64,000 nt of DNA from BOG-1184 sp049514575 (lineage in GTDB: Bacteria > Fibrobacterota > Chitinivibrionia > Chitinivibrionales > Chitinispirillaceae): positions 28,852-92,851 of the forward strand of contig JBEKUX010000003.1 in the NCBI GenBank assembly GCA_049514575.1, given 5' to 3'. This document shows positions 10,201 to 17,500 of the stretch, piece by piece. The position numbers and the translations under genes are program-made. Numbering within the stretch: the first letter of the stretch is position 1; every line of letters starts with the position of its first letter. The notes under the pieces were generated by a model. The model was not told the DNA's origin. It saw only the letters and a program-made list of their open reading frames with translations, and did no database searches.

Positions 10201-12123
10201 GATGCTCGCGCCGTTTGGAAGATTGACTTTCTTTACAGACCACACATCAGCCCACGGAAACCCGTCGCTTTTGGTCATCCGTACCTTATCGCCGGAGGTA
10301 TTAAAATTATTACCCGAGGATGGGTATAAAGACGGCAGATAAAAACCCCACAGATCACGGTCCTCTATCACACATCCGGCGTGGTATCCCCGGTTATCTC
10401 CTCTCGGGCAGCTCCCGACATGTAATCCTAATGCCGGATTAAAAAGCGTTGCAGACGATCCGGTATTTTTATATTCAAACCCGACCGTTGAGGTGTTCGT
10501 ATTTCCTTTATCAAAAATAGTCACGCTGTTCAGGGTAAGGCTTTTCTTCCCATCATTAAAGGAAGGAGAAGGAGCACCCGCACCTGACTGGGTGAAATTA
10601 CCATTGTCATCGAAATAACAATAGTAATCCGCGGTTTTGAGAGGTCCTACGGGATTACCCTGTTGGTCCAACTCTTCCCATCCGGGGTTCGGGTAAGCAC
10701 TTTCCAGTGCCTGATATGTGTTCGGACGAAGATAATAACTCGTATTTAATTGCGCTGTACTCAGTACTGTACCGCTGTTTGATTTGAATTCAATGCGGTC
10801 CAATCTCGGCATTAAAACCATGCTGACATAATCGTGTTGGTCCGCATCACCGTCCTGGTGATATTTTACGCTCTCCCTGAAAGCATCCAGCCGGTCGCTT
10901 TTATAGAAAAATTCGGCGCTCTGGTTCGGGGTAACGACCTTTTTCAAATAACAAGTCTGATAAAAGGTAGTGCCGCATACCGATGAATATTGGTCTGACG
11001 ACTGCATACTAGAGGAATAATAGGCATTATCACGGGTCTCACCGGGAAAATAGAAACCGCTTTTCCAGCTATTTATGCCTTCCCTCTGCGAGCCTGTCGG
11101 CGATGTGCAAACCCAATACTTAAATTCTATCCACGAACCCGAGCTTCTGATTTCAGGAGAGGTTTCATTGCCTTTGAAATCGGGAAAGAGCACTTTTGTC
11201 AGGTGCCATTGGGTGGCTATCTTCCGAAAGCCATAGACTGCAGAGGTGATTTCGCAATCGACATCATTTCCATGCGCAAACCCATGGCTTGAAATCCATT
11301 GCTTTTGCTGATCGGTGTCTTCGAACAGAAGCACGGTGCCGTCAGCCAATTGTATGCGGAAGACCTCACAGTTTTGATCATAGGTTATTATTGTCGTGGA
11401 TGCGCCCGGCTCAATGCTTCCGCCTGAACTTTTAAGCACAAAATGGCCGTTCTGCCGGTCGCCGACCCACACGAACTGGCCGTTTATATAAGGGGTGTTG
11501 ACAAAATAGACATCCGGAAGGTCTCTATACTCTCCTTTTTTAAAATAGCCGTATCCATATGACCCTTTGTAATCATATACCGGTGTATGCGTTCCGCCGG
11601 CCCTGTAATCCGCCGGCGAAAAGACCACCAGAGAAACGACCATTGAGACCGCAGTTATTGTTAAAGACGCAATGGTAAGAGCTGTTCCGAGAGGTTGTCC
11701 TCCGGGGAGACAAAGCAGAATAAGTCCAACAATAAAACCGACTACTTGACATATTGTAGATACCACCTGCTTCCATCCGGTTTCATCGCAGTCCTGGTTG
11801 TCCCATGTTACAGAACTGTCATTGTTGTCCGGTACCAGTATCGGCTGACGCACAATACAGCCTGCGTCGACTGAAAAACCGAGACCTTCCGGACCTGCCT
11901 CGGAAAATGGAGAAACGCCTGCATGATAATTAAGACTTATCGGAAAATTACGGCCGTTTATTCCATTCACCGTTCCAAGCGGCAGCCCGAACGACATCTC
12001 TCCGGTAGCGGTATTCACGGTCTGGGCCGGATCGAGCGTCGGCGTCTGGGCAATTGACAAGGTGAATAATACACCTCCGATCAAGAGAGCACATTGGGCC
12101 AACGGCATAACACGATGTTTCAT
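4261..12123 (-). CDS. Giant SpvB/RHS-like secreted protein with PA14, carbohydrate-binding and four ricin-type lectin repeats
   Basis: The protein has 2620 residues. A signal peptide (cleavage near SIAQT) leads into an SpvB/TcdB-type start (TATGEMSFGLPL, FPISLNYHAG, GLGFSVDAGC). An unusual hydrophobic hairpin lies at about 120-170. A long beta-rich SpvB-like region follows, with possible FG-GAP-like segments near 1000 (TGIDFAKIPGAGDENKEDL). Next are a PA14-like domain (about 1410-1520), two carbohydrate-binding jelly-roll-like domains (about 1618-1808 and 1872-2005), and four ricin-type beta-trefoil repeats of about 150 residues starting near 2017, 2174, 2325 and 2475, each opening with DTSKWYK. 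The ATG overlaps the upstream stop (ATGA) and has a GGGGAG ribosome site. Lectin and PA14 modules suggest glycan binding at a cell surface; the function is inferred. Confidence 0.85.
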   Translation of the reverse strand: MKHRVMPLAQCALLIGGVLFTLSIAQTPTLDPAQTVNTATGEMSFGLPLGTVNGINGRNFPISLNYHAGVSPFSEAGPEGLGFSVDAGCIVRQPILVPDNNDSSVTWDNQDCDETGWKQVVSTICQVVGFIVGLILLCLPGGQPLGTALTIASLTITAVSMVVSLVVFSPADYRAGGTHTPVYDYKGSYGYGYFKKGEYRDLPDVYFVNTPYINGQFVWVGDRQNGHFVLKSSGGSIEPGASTTIITYDQNCEVFRIQLADGTVLLFEDTDQQKQWISSHGFAHGNDVDCEITSAVYGFRKIATQWHLTKVLFPDFKGNETSPEIRSSGSWIEFKYWVCTSPTGSQREGINSWKSGFYFPGETRDNAYYSSSMQSSDQYSSVCGTTFYQTCYLKKVVTPNQSAEFFYKSDRLDAFRESVKYHQDGDADQHDYVSMVLMPRLDRIEFKSNSGTVLSTAQLNTSYYLRPNTYQALESAYPNPGWEELDQQGNPVGPLKTADYYCYFDDNGNFTQSGAGAPSPSFNDGKKSLTLNSVTIFDKGNTNTSTVGFEYKNTGSSATLFNPALGLHVGSCPRGDNRGYHAGCVIEDRDLWGFYLPSLYPSSGNNFNTSGDKVRMTKSDGFPWADVWSVKKVNLPNGASIEWKFESNRFDRTNGIAVEGPDHGPKYGDGIRVKEVIADDGITGKPLVTSYFYTAQNGVFNETSGGCSGYASAEPYNNISSDEYRSNPVTRGGLYTPAKVAYEKVQVVNNYQTTVPYAPQGYLVYDFTHAGDSTVPGYYPNLGHYGDIDYSWKRGLVRIVSQYDKNGVLKQKKEDEYDFVEYQTVYTDSSDKMPVDAMMNNIITARQQNTVGWTKLKKSIVTVDGVASVKEYKYAPEAQFAPDKIETILRDIRQLPQYGLILGGGSGKGIKIATAVTKMYGDTNKYDLLVAAGNSIPGAQSDSLYFFLVTDIDFTTTCPYYNYNGMESVGFITIPGSLILTGIDFAKIPGAGDENKEDLIVELVDAGSNPQNYFYFYIFNDNDIYPFQNLQQTISYWANQSADNYLCRTTGSNQSQLTEINNQGDYRDVLSVSRVCSLDDNPKPDLIYFCSHKEYTANKPSKKLYALRNFSTNSNGGHKNICFDDQDNCSNSSSPLIYTSDDNVTALQTSLFDVTYLGSFCKSIQSYSNNDLVIAKGHLFSGPVSDGVPGLNGYQVFTALLRNVRINSSLKIVYDQADQLHTYSFFDDWYQSLSTYSAEGMDLFSLDFPESNNKDSLFCTAVNARSISMWGVNQHYTELTCFCFNHNKTQYSDYDGQPNENWETNSDGVKRITVPTPAYWRYTALDTVNHMITPVCQNTRFKDTISPDKAISSQATTWYFDSIMPGTIGGISHEWWTGLSPFLPEVSDLTSNQRFIAGTPSGADVLTSFDCPVDWGNGYGQRVRGFLIPPDTGYYHFSLCSDDYSELWLSSDENPAHKGTTPLLSFNSWATHLNWNGGAKTSTPVYLEAGRYYYVEALQKEAYGGDNLSVGWALASTTNPNAPYVAPSGPIPGSCLATARPAGVWHQKDSYVWKTAMNRLTGLASTSLPNFNFSTPSASDSAWKFTGGVTLFSPNSNPVEQVNALNFSNVSVYGTAANQPVGAISGANFYESGAFTCDYDFNEPPNISGYFNYFDKANGWEKDVYGTIIDGSAGPVHYGQKSLQIVNGEGAMRNFKIRPNTRYALSAWVNVMSGTTGNGFRLSAELHRGAPPTDPWPVRSTNLPSLIQTITSDEIAPTGGQWKLVKVAIPGQDSTTGNEELWVRVTIGENGKTFTAYVDNIRFAPVKAMVITSYYDTLWQAAILEVGANNTPGQKVVYDGYGRPSKWFKINKNNPDSATLIKENRYHLMPELFFDDFEGAKSTLVNSDTSYSYGTGYNSAHSAVVPITSGTATFSLPDAIAAQLAGESGTLSWNYNVPSGSYSGVVLYQVGVSSHIIDTFTLTGAGKWEYISVPFDFSTVSQINKIWVQVFSSTPNDMLIDNVRILKVSMLTSGLIADTSKWYKIVSKVDPNYCMNISRELSGGIWQQKQLINVWQYLNASKQLWKFIDVGSGYYAIVSRGGTQVGWFGFDDPHGVIDDTTHVRIWTAPTDYFQKWLVIGDNQGWQKIQCWANNNVVINLNNGNAVNGEALKMRQYTGGDNQKWKFVEVPQFTPDTSKWYKMVSKVDTNSCMNISSALSGGIWQQQQIVNVSQYLNASRQLWKFQKVDSVYYTIVSRGGTQVGWFGFDDPHGVIDDTTHVRIWTAPTTTNQKWLLIGDEQGYQKVACWKSNDTVIANMSGSAKLQPDNNTDDKKWRILEVPQFIPDTSKWYKIVSKVDTNNCMNISSALSGDIWQQKQLINVSQYLNACNQLWKFQKVDSVYYTIVSRGGTQGGWFGIDDPYGVIDDTTHMKIWTAPTGNFQKWLLIGDEQGYQKVACWKNNDTVIANISGSAILHPDNNTDDKKWRIVEVPQFIPDTSKWYKIVSKSNPNKCLAVNGSCGNSQPLRIEDYKYRDTIYQLWKFRKVDTYTEYYCIASLCSGSAYGIGIDNPFGDTISGTQLGTYATTTSNQEWLLIGDSQGYQKVACYKNNCYVMDLNSGNAILNRDANTDSQKWLIVLP
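4675..6075 (-). repeat. Tandem coding repeats (about 450-475 bp) encoding the ricin-type lectin domains
   Basis: The start of each unit recurs near 4700, 5151, 5604 and 6075. Units two and three are nearly identical at DNA level over long stretches (shared text around 4805-4850 and 5257-5302), while the outer units are more diverged. This points to recent unit duplication inside the gene. Confidence 0.85.
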
Positions 12124-12707
12124 GATAAATACTCCCCTGAGTTATTTATTCTCTTTTTGTTAATTTTATTCAACCTTTTAAATGACCTGATAAACGACCC
12201 GTAAAAAAACAGACCTAACAAAAAAACATCAATCAAGAACGCGATCTGTATTTCAAGCAGACGGCATTCACACTGCCTTCCTGCAAAGTACAGCGCACTG
12301 CCCGCCGCGCATAAGCCCGCGAGGGCAACAACCGTCGTTTTAAATGCCACCGGTATAGAGAGTAACAGATACCTTTCAATGATATTTTTACCATCGATTG
12401 TTGCGTTTATCTTCTGGCACCTGCTTACTGTAAAAGCTGTCAATCCTAAAAACACCAGCGCATTGACCAACTGGAGCGCCGGATATTCGGACTTGTTCTG
12501 GACAACTAACTTCGGCTGGATTATCGAAACGACCACGCTCGGGAAATACATGAGCGAGAACAGCGCCAGAAAGATAACCTTATGGGAACCCGAAAGAGTA
12601 TCTCCGGCTATGGCGGTTTCCATTTTTTTTGAGGGGAACAGAATCAAAGTATTCTTTCCTGCGCTTACTATATACACATACAAAGAAAATAGACCGGTAA
12701 CGACCAT
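12120..12707 (-). CDS. Hypothetical multi-pass inner-membrane protein
   Basis: A 195-residue protein of unknown family. About five hydrophobic segments are visible (near residues 3-25, 43-65, 78-98, 112-142 and 150-175), and the C-terminus is Lys/Arg/Asn-rich (NKINKKRINNSGE). The start at 12707 is supported by an AAGG site 5-6 bases upstream. Its stop codon overlaps the start of the giant SpvB-like gene by four bases (ATGA), so the two are probably translationally coupled. The partnership suggests a role in export or protection against the giant protein, but nothing in the sequence shows which. Confidence 0.7.
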   Translation of the reverse strand: MVVTGLFSLYVYIVSAGKNTLILFPSKKMETAIAGDTLSGSHKVIFLALFSLMYFPSVVVSIIQPKLVVQNKSEYPALQLVNALVFLGLTAFTVSRCQKINATIDGKNIIERYLLLSIPVAFKTTVVALAGLCAAGSALYFAGRQCECRLLEIQIAFLIDVFLLGLFFYGSFIRSFKRLNKINKKRINNSGEYLS

Positions 12708-12880
12708 AAAGGCCTTCGTTCCGTATTTTTTCCCTTTCTGAATTGCCTTCCCCCTACTTCAACCATACATCAATCTAGGAAATCATGGTTCAGATAGTTT
12801 TACAAAGTCACACTGTCCAGGGGACCAGTGCCACACTCTCTTTCTCGACCAGGTACCCGTACGTGCGTGTTGTTTATTTA

Positions 12881-13204
12881 TTATCGAAAAGTTATTTCTT
12901 CTTTTTCTGATCTTTTTTTTAATATTAATAAAAACAACTTAACTAACAAACCGATTATGCCATATTGGATAATTCCAGCTCCATTTATGAAGATAAGTTC
13001 AACTAATGACGAATAATCTCCTCCAAATAGTTTAGTCGCTAATAGACTAAAGAAATAGGATGTAGGAAAGGTCAATATTGCCAAACAAAAGGCATACCCT
13101 TCAAAACTATTATTGTTGCCTAGACCATATGAAAAACTCCCCCATAGGGTAGATACAATAATAAATATAGCTGGAAATAGTATTATCGGGTTTCGTAAAC
13201 GCAT
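12881..13204 (-). CDS. Small three-helix membrane protein, candidate immunity protein for the RHS toxin
   Basis: A 107-residue protein of no recognised family with three hydrophobic segments (about 5-27, 37-60 and 70-95) and a charged C-terminus (LKKRSEKEEITFR). Its start codon lies only a few bases from the left end of the IS5-type element. Removing the element and one copy of the flanking TATA would put this ATG 11 bases after the stop codon of the RHS toxin gene, the spacing expected for a toxin-immunity pair. The immunity role is inferred from position only. No clear ribosome site is seen; the nearest GAGG is 15 bases away and lies inside the element. Confidence 0.6.
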   Translation of the reverse strand: MRLRNPIILFPAIFIIVSTLWGSFSYGLGNNNSFEGYAFCLAILTFPTSYFFSLLATKLFGGDYSSLVELIFINGAGIIQYGIIGLLVKLFLLILKKRSEKEEITFR

Positions 13205-13214
13205 AATTACTATA

Positions 13215-13236
13215 GGTGACCTCTAAAAATTCATTA
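13215..13236 (+). repeat. Left terminal inverted repeat of the IS5-type element
   Basis: Reads GGTGACCTCTAAAAATT then CATTA. It pairs with 14482-14503 at 18 of 22 positions. Confidence 0.8.
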
Positions 13237-13250
13237 TTTTGCGATAATAC

Positions 13251-13279
13251 TTGACAATAGGTATCGCATTATATATATT
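13251..13279 (+). promoter_or_regulatory. Transposase promoter
   Basis: TTGACA at 13251-13256, a 17-base spacer, then TATATT at 13274-13279. It lies 47 bases before the transposase ATG, which has a GGAGGA ribosome site (13313-13318) at 7-base spacing. The expression signals are intact although the reading frame is broken. Confidence 0.7.
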
Positions 13280-13325
13280 CCAGACTGATAGGACAACCAT
13301 TCACCATAGTCTGGAGGACATTATC

Positions 13326-14345
13326 ATGGGACGAATTGGCCTTTTTGACGTTGAGAACCGACTTGCCGAGCTCAGTGAGATGGGGGATCCGCTTGAGAAA
13401 CTGGACAAAGCCGTCAATTGGAACCGTTTTAAGCCGGTTATCGACAAAGCGTTTCGCAAAGAGTGGAAGAGCAACGCCGGGCGTCCTCCCTACGTACACG
13501 TTTTGATGTTCAAAATTCTGGTGTTGCAGAGCCTGTACAACCTGTCCGACGAGCAGACGGGGTTTCAGATACTTGATCGCCATATGTTCAAGCGGCTTCT
13601 TGGTCTTCGGGATGAGATGCTTATTCCGAATCAGAAGACGATCTGGTTGTTTCGGGAGACATTGACGCAGCAGGTAGCGATTCGCAAGCTGTTTGCTCTG
13701 TTTGATCGTTACCTTGTCAAGGCCGGCTTGGGGGCGAAAAGAGGTCAGATCGTCGATGCGGCCTTTGTCGAGACGCCGCGACAACGCAATACGCGGGAAG
13801 AGAATTAGGCGGTGAAGAATGGCACTATCCCTGATGACTGGAAGAAGCATCCTGATAAGCTCCGGTAGAAGGACCTTGATGCGCGCTGGACGAAGAAAAA
13901 TGATGAGACGCACTATGGCTATAAGAACCATCTGAATGTTGACGTTAAGAACAAACTTATTAGGGATTATGAGGTGACGCCTGCCGATGTCCATGACAGT
14001 CAGGCGCTCGGCGATCTCTTTGACTAGGACAATACCGGCAAGGCGTTGTGGGCGGACAGCGCGTACAAGTCTGTGGAAATCGACCAAAAGCTTAAGCGGC
14101 GGAGACTCAGGAACAATATCAATCGGAAAGGTCATCGAAACCGGCCGTTGAGTCTTTTTCAGCAGATGATGAATCGAAAGCGGTCGTCCATACGAGCGCG
14201 TATCGAGCATGTCTATGGCAGGCTGGATTGCATGACCGGCCGATGGATACGCTGTATCGGGCGGCTGAGGGCCGCAGCGAAAATAGGGCTTGCAAACCTG
14301 GTGTACAACATGACGCGATATGCGTATCTGGCAAACAGAGAGTGA
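13326..14345 (+). pseudogene. IS5-family DDE transposase interrupted by three TAG codons
   Basis: Read through, the frame encodes about 339 residues, the usual IS5-family length. It begins MGRIGLFDVENRL, has the N-terminal DUF772-type region (GRPPYVHVLMFKILVLQSL), and keeps the catalytic triad: Asp in GQIVDAAFV, Asp in LWADSAY, Glu in ARIEHVYGRL. Stops are at codons 161 (13806-13808), 181 (13866-13868) and 234 (14025-14027). All are TAG at places where relatives often have Gln or Glu. No frameshift is seen. Host genes nearby end in TAG, so recoding is unlikely and this is a decayed copy. Confidence 0.85.
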
Positions 14346-14481
14346 AAAACAGTAAACAGCCCTCAGCAACCTCAAAAAAAGCTGAACTGAGGGGTATGTG
14401 GAAGATACAATGCAACAAAAAGGCAATCTCATTATTACTTCCTGTCAATATTTTAAAGAAAAATCATAAAAATCACGATTT

Positions 14482-14503
14482 TAATCAATTTTTAGAGGTT
14501 CCT
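14482..14503 (-). repeat. Right terminal inverted repeat of the IS5-type element
   Basis: Its reverse complement reads AGGAACCTCTAAAAATT then GATTA. It abuts the stop codon of the RHS gene (14509-14511). Confidence 0.8.
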
Positions 14504-14508
14504 TATAG

Positions 14509-17500
14509 TTAATTACCAAAATTTAATTGAAAAAATGGTTGCAGTCTTCCGAACTGAACATTCGGAATTGTTATAGCTCCAGTATATCCCGGTAATCCTC
14601 CAGCCCGGAGCATTCCTCCTACAAAATCTCCACAATTGTTATGGAATATGTGAAAGGTCGATAAATAATTATCTGATGCAAAATCGAGCATTTTTATATC
14701 CTGTTCAATTGTAGTACTAATATGGATAAATCCCGTATATCGCTGACATACCATTCTTTGGATCTTGGGATCCTCCCAATCTGCAAAAACACTTGGGTTA
14801 TGTGCACCAAAGTTAATGTCTTCTAGGGACGAATAGTAATAACCTAATTCTGGGTCACCAACAATCGCGCCAACATGACCTGCCCCATATACTGCATTTC
14901 GTTCATTTAAAATCCATACATCTGCTTCTTGATCTGTTGCAGCTGAACCTAAGGCTGACCATTGGGGAATATATTTCTGTTGCAATAGCTGTTTGAATAC
15001 TCCCTGCCCATATCTTGATCCAAATGAAGATTCCCCCTTACCTGTGCTCCAATATTTATCCCACATGTTATTTTCAATAGAACTCCCTATTTTTCCACCA
15101 GCAATTCCACCTAGAATCATCCCTGACCACGTCCCGAATTTATTCCAATCCCAATTTCCCAGATTGAAAGAACCATTTGCCAATGCACCACCCACATACG
15201 CTCCGGCGAGCGCCCCGATAATCGCACCGATTATATATTTGCCATCCGGGTCAACAAAGCTAATGGGATTGGCAGAATACGCATAGGGATTACACAATTG
15301 ATGTTTCGGATCACATGTTAACCACACCCCTGTTTCCGGGTCATAATACCGTGCCCCGAAATAGGTCAAATTGATATACGCATCTCCGTCAAATTCCTTG
15401 CCTGTGAACTTCATCCTTGCCCGAGCGTCCTGCGGCGGGGAAAAAAGAGGCTGCTCCATGCCGTAGGCATAGTACGCGATTGCCTCTTTGAGCTGGCCAG
15501 TGCCGTAAACGACGGCCCGCGTTGAACCGAGGTGGTCTTTGACATAAACCTCAATAGAACCGTCAGAACGCACTACCCCCTCGGCAGAGGCGGTATATGA
15601 GAGATTGTATGCTAGGTTTGATGAGTTATAAACAAAAATTCTTCCTCCATCCAGATACGCAACACCATAGATGATTGACCGTCCAGTGGTCTGGCCAGCT
15701 TCTTCAAGATTGCCGCTCACCTGGTCTGCAACAAACTTGGGCGCAGAGTCAGGCTCATAGGAGAGCTGGAGATTGCCGCTCTCAGGTGTTGCATTGTTCT
15801 CGATGAGTGAGCCGGATATCTGCAGTCTGTTGGAATTGAACGCGATCTGGCTTATCTCATTTACCTGCCACATGAGCGCGTCGGTATCAGGATTGCTCAT
15901 ATCATTCGAAATAGTCTTGCAGGTCTGTAGCGAACCGTTGTTCTTGAACTTGTAGGTCGTGCCGGTAATGATGTTTGTAATATTACCAGAGCTGTCGCCT
16001 GTGTTTGTGTCTGGGCAGGTTCCAAGCGTAGGATCTACCACCTCCTTTTTCACCCGGTTACCTTGCGCGTCATAGGTCATCACGATCTCATGAAGACGGT
16101 GAACGCTTGTGTTGGAAACTAATGACTTCACATCGTCCCAGGTTGCAACATCGTCCGGGATAGTGTCGTAGATGTTGAACCTTATAGGCATGTTACGCCA
16201 GTCGTACTCCACAGTCATTTTTTTTGACTGGTCAAACACCATATTGCCGTTAAAGTCGTAAATGTAATTCGGATTACCGCCCGTGGTTGCCTGCTTCGTC
16301 GAGGTTTTTATTTCTATAAGCTCATTGGTTCCGGCCTTGTATGTATAATCGCCCCAGCCCCTGTGTGCAGTATCCCCCTCATGCTTCTGCAAAATACGGC
16401 CGTCGTCCAGGTAGGAGTAGGTACCGTCATAATCGTCCGAATCTGGATTCTGAATATTATTAGCATTCGTGAGCCGGTCAATTTTGTCATAACTGTATAA
16501 AATATCGGTCGGAGTATATGGTTTACATGTGTCCTTTATTCGACTTATATTCCCGTTGTATTGAGGAATAAAACCCGAAGCAGTGCCAAGCTCGTTCTCC
16601 TCATAGCACAATTCTTCGATGAACTGGTGGTTATTCGCGTCTATCTTTTTTACCCAGCCACGTATCGAATAGGTGTAGGTAACCGGATAGTTGACTCCGC
16701 CCACAGTGAAAGTCTTCTGTGTCAATCTGTTGTAATCGTCGTACACATATGTTACGAAAGCAGTACCGTTATTCTTAATCGTGTCCACCTTGCCAAGAGC
16801 GTCATAGGCATAGGCGTAAACAATGTCAGCACTCTGGCTACCGATCTGGTAGGTAACAATAAGCACCTTGTCGTGAATGTCATAGGTATAAAACATTTTC
16901 TGAAGGTCGGCCATACCCGGAATTGAGGTATATTTTGCGATTACCTTGCCGTTATCGTCGTATGAAAAAAGCCGTATGACCTTTCCAGCATAAGTGGGTT
17001 CATCTGGTTCTGAATACTTTAAATTTTCATCATATCCGATCTCAGCAACTACCCTTCCCTGCGTATTGGTCAGGGACGACAGCAATGTGGTCAGGTCAGG
17101 CTCTGTGGGAAAGCCGTTGCAAGTTTTTAAATACTGGCGTAAGCCAGTGGTGTCGTCATAAATTGTCCGAACCCTCGGACCCATGACGTCGTTATCGAAC
17201 ACCTCAGCTGAAAGAACGCACCGGCCCATCTGGTCATAGCGGTAGATGATCGAGTCCCATACTTTATTTACCGACCGGCAGTTTGAATCGATTACAGAGG
17301 TCAATTGGTCTACCTTGTTATATTGTAAAAAAACCGTATTTGCCTCAGGAGTGGTTTTCTGCAGTACCTGACCTGTAGTATTGTACTGGTTTGTATCAGA
17401 TTTTACCTCTTTTCCAACGGTCTGGGGCGGCATTTCGCTAAGCATGTTGCCTAATATATCGTACGACTGAGTGCTGATTATCAGACTCGTTCCATTGGCA

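Larger units (their letters stand above)
13211..14507 (+). mobile_element. IS5-family insertion sequence with imperfect terminal inverted repeats
   Basis: The element spans about 13215-14503. Its ends are 22-bp inverted repeats (13215-13236 and 14482-14503) matching at 18 positions and sharing ACCTCTAAAAATT. TATA occurs directly outside both ends (13211-13214 and 14504-14507) as a candidate target duplication. The single transposase gene inside carries three in-frame TAG codons. The element sits between the RHS gene and the small membrane gene. The exact boundary is uncertain by a few bases because the flanks are themselves nearly symmetrical (ACTATA). Confidence 0.85.

Noticed and set aside
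13806..14027. TAG recoded as an amino acid
   Set aside because: Several host genes in the window end in TAG (M48 peptidase, LamG protein, GT4-like enzyme, the 25.6 kb envelope protein), so TAG is an ordinary stop.
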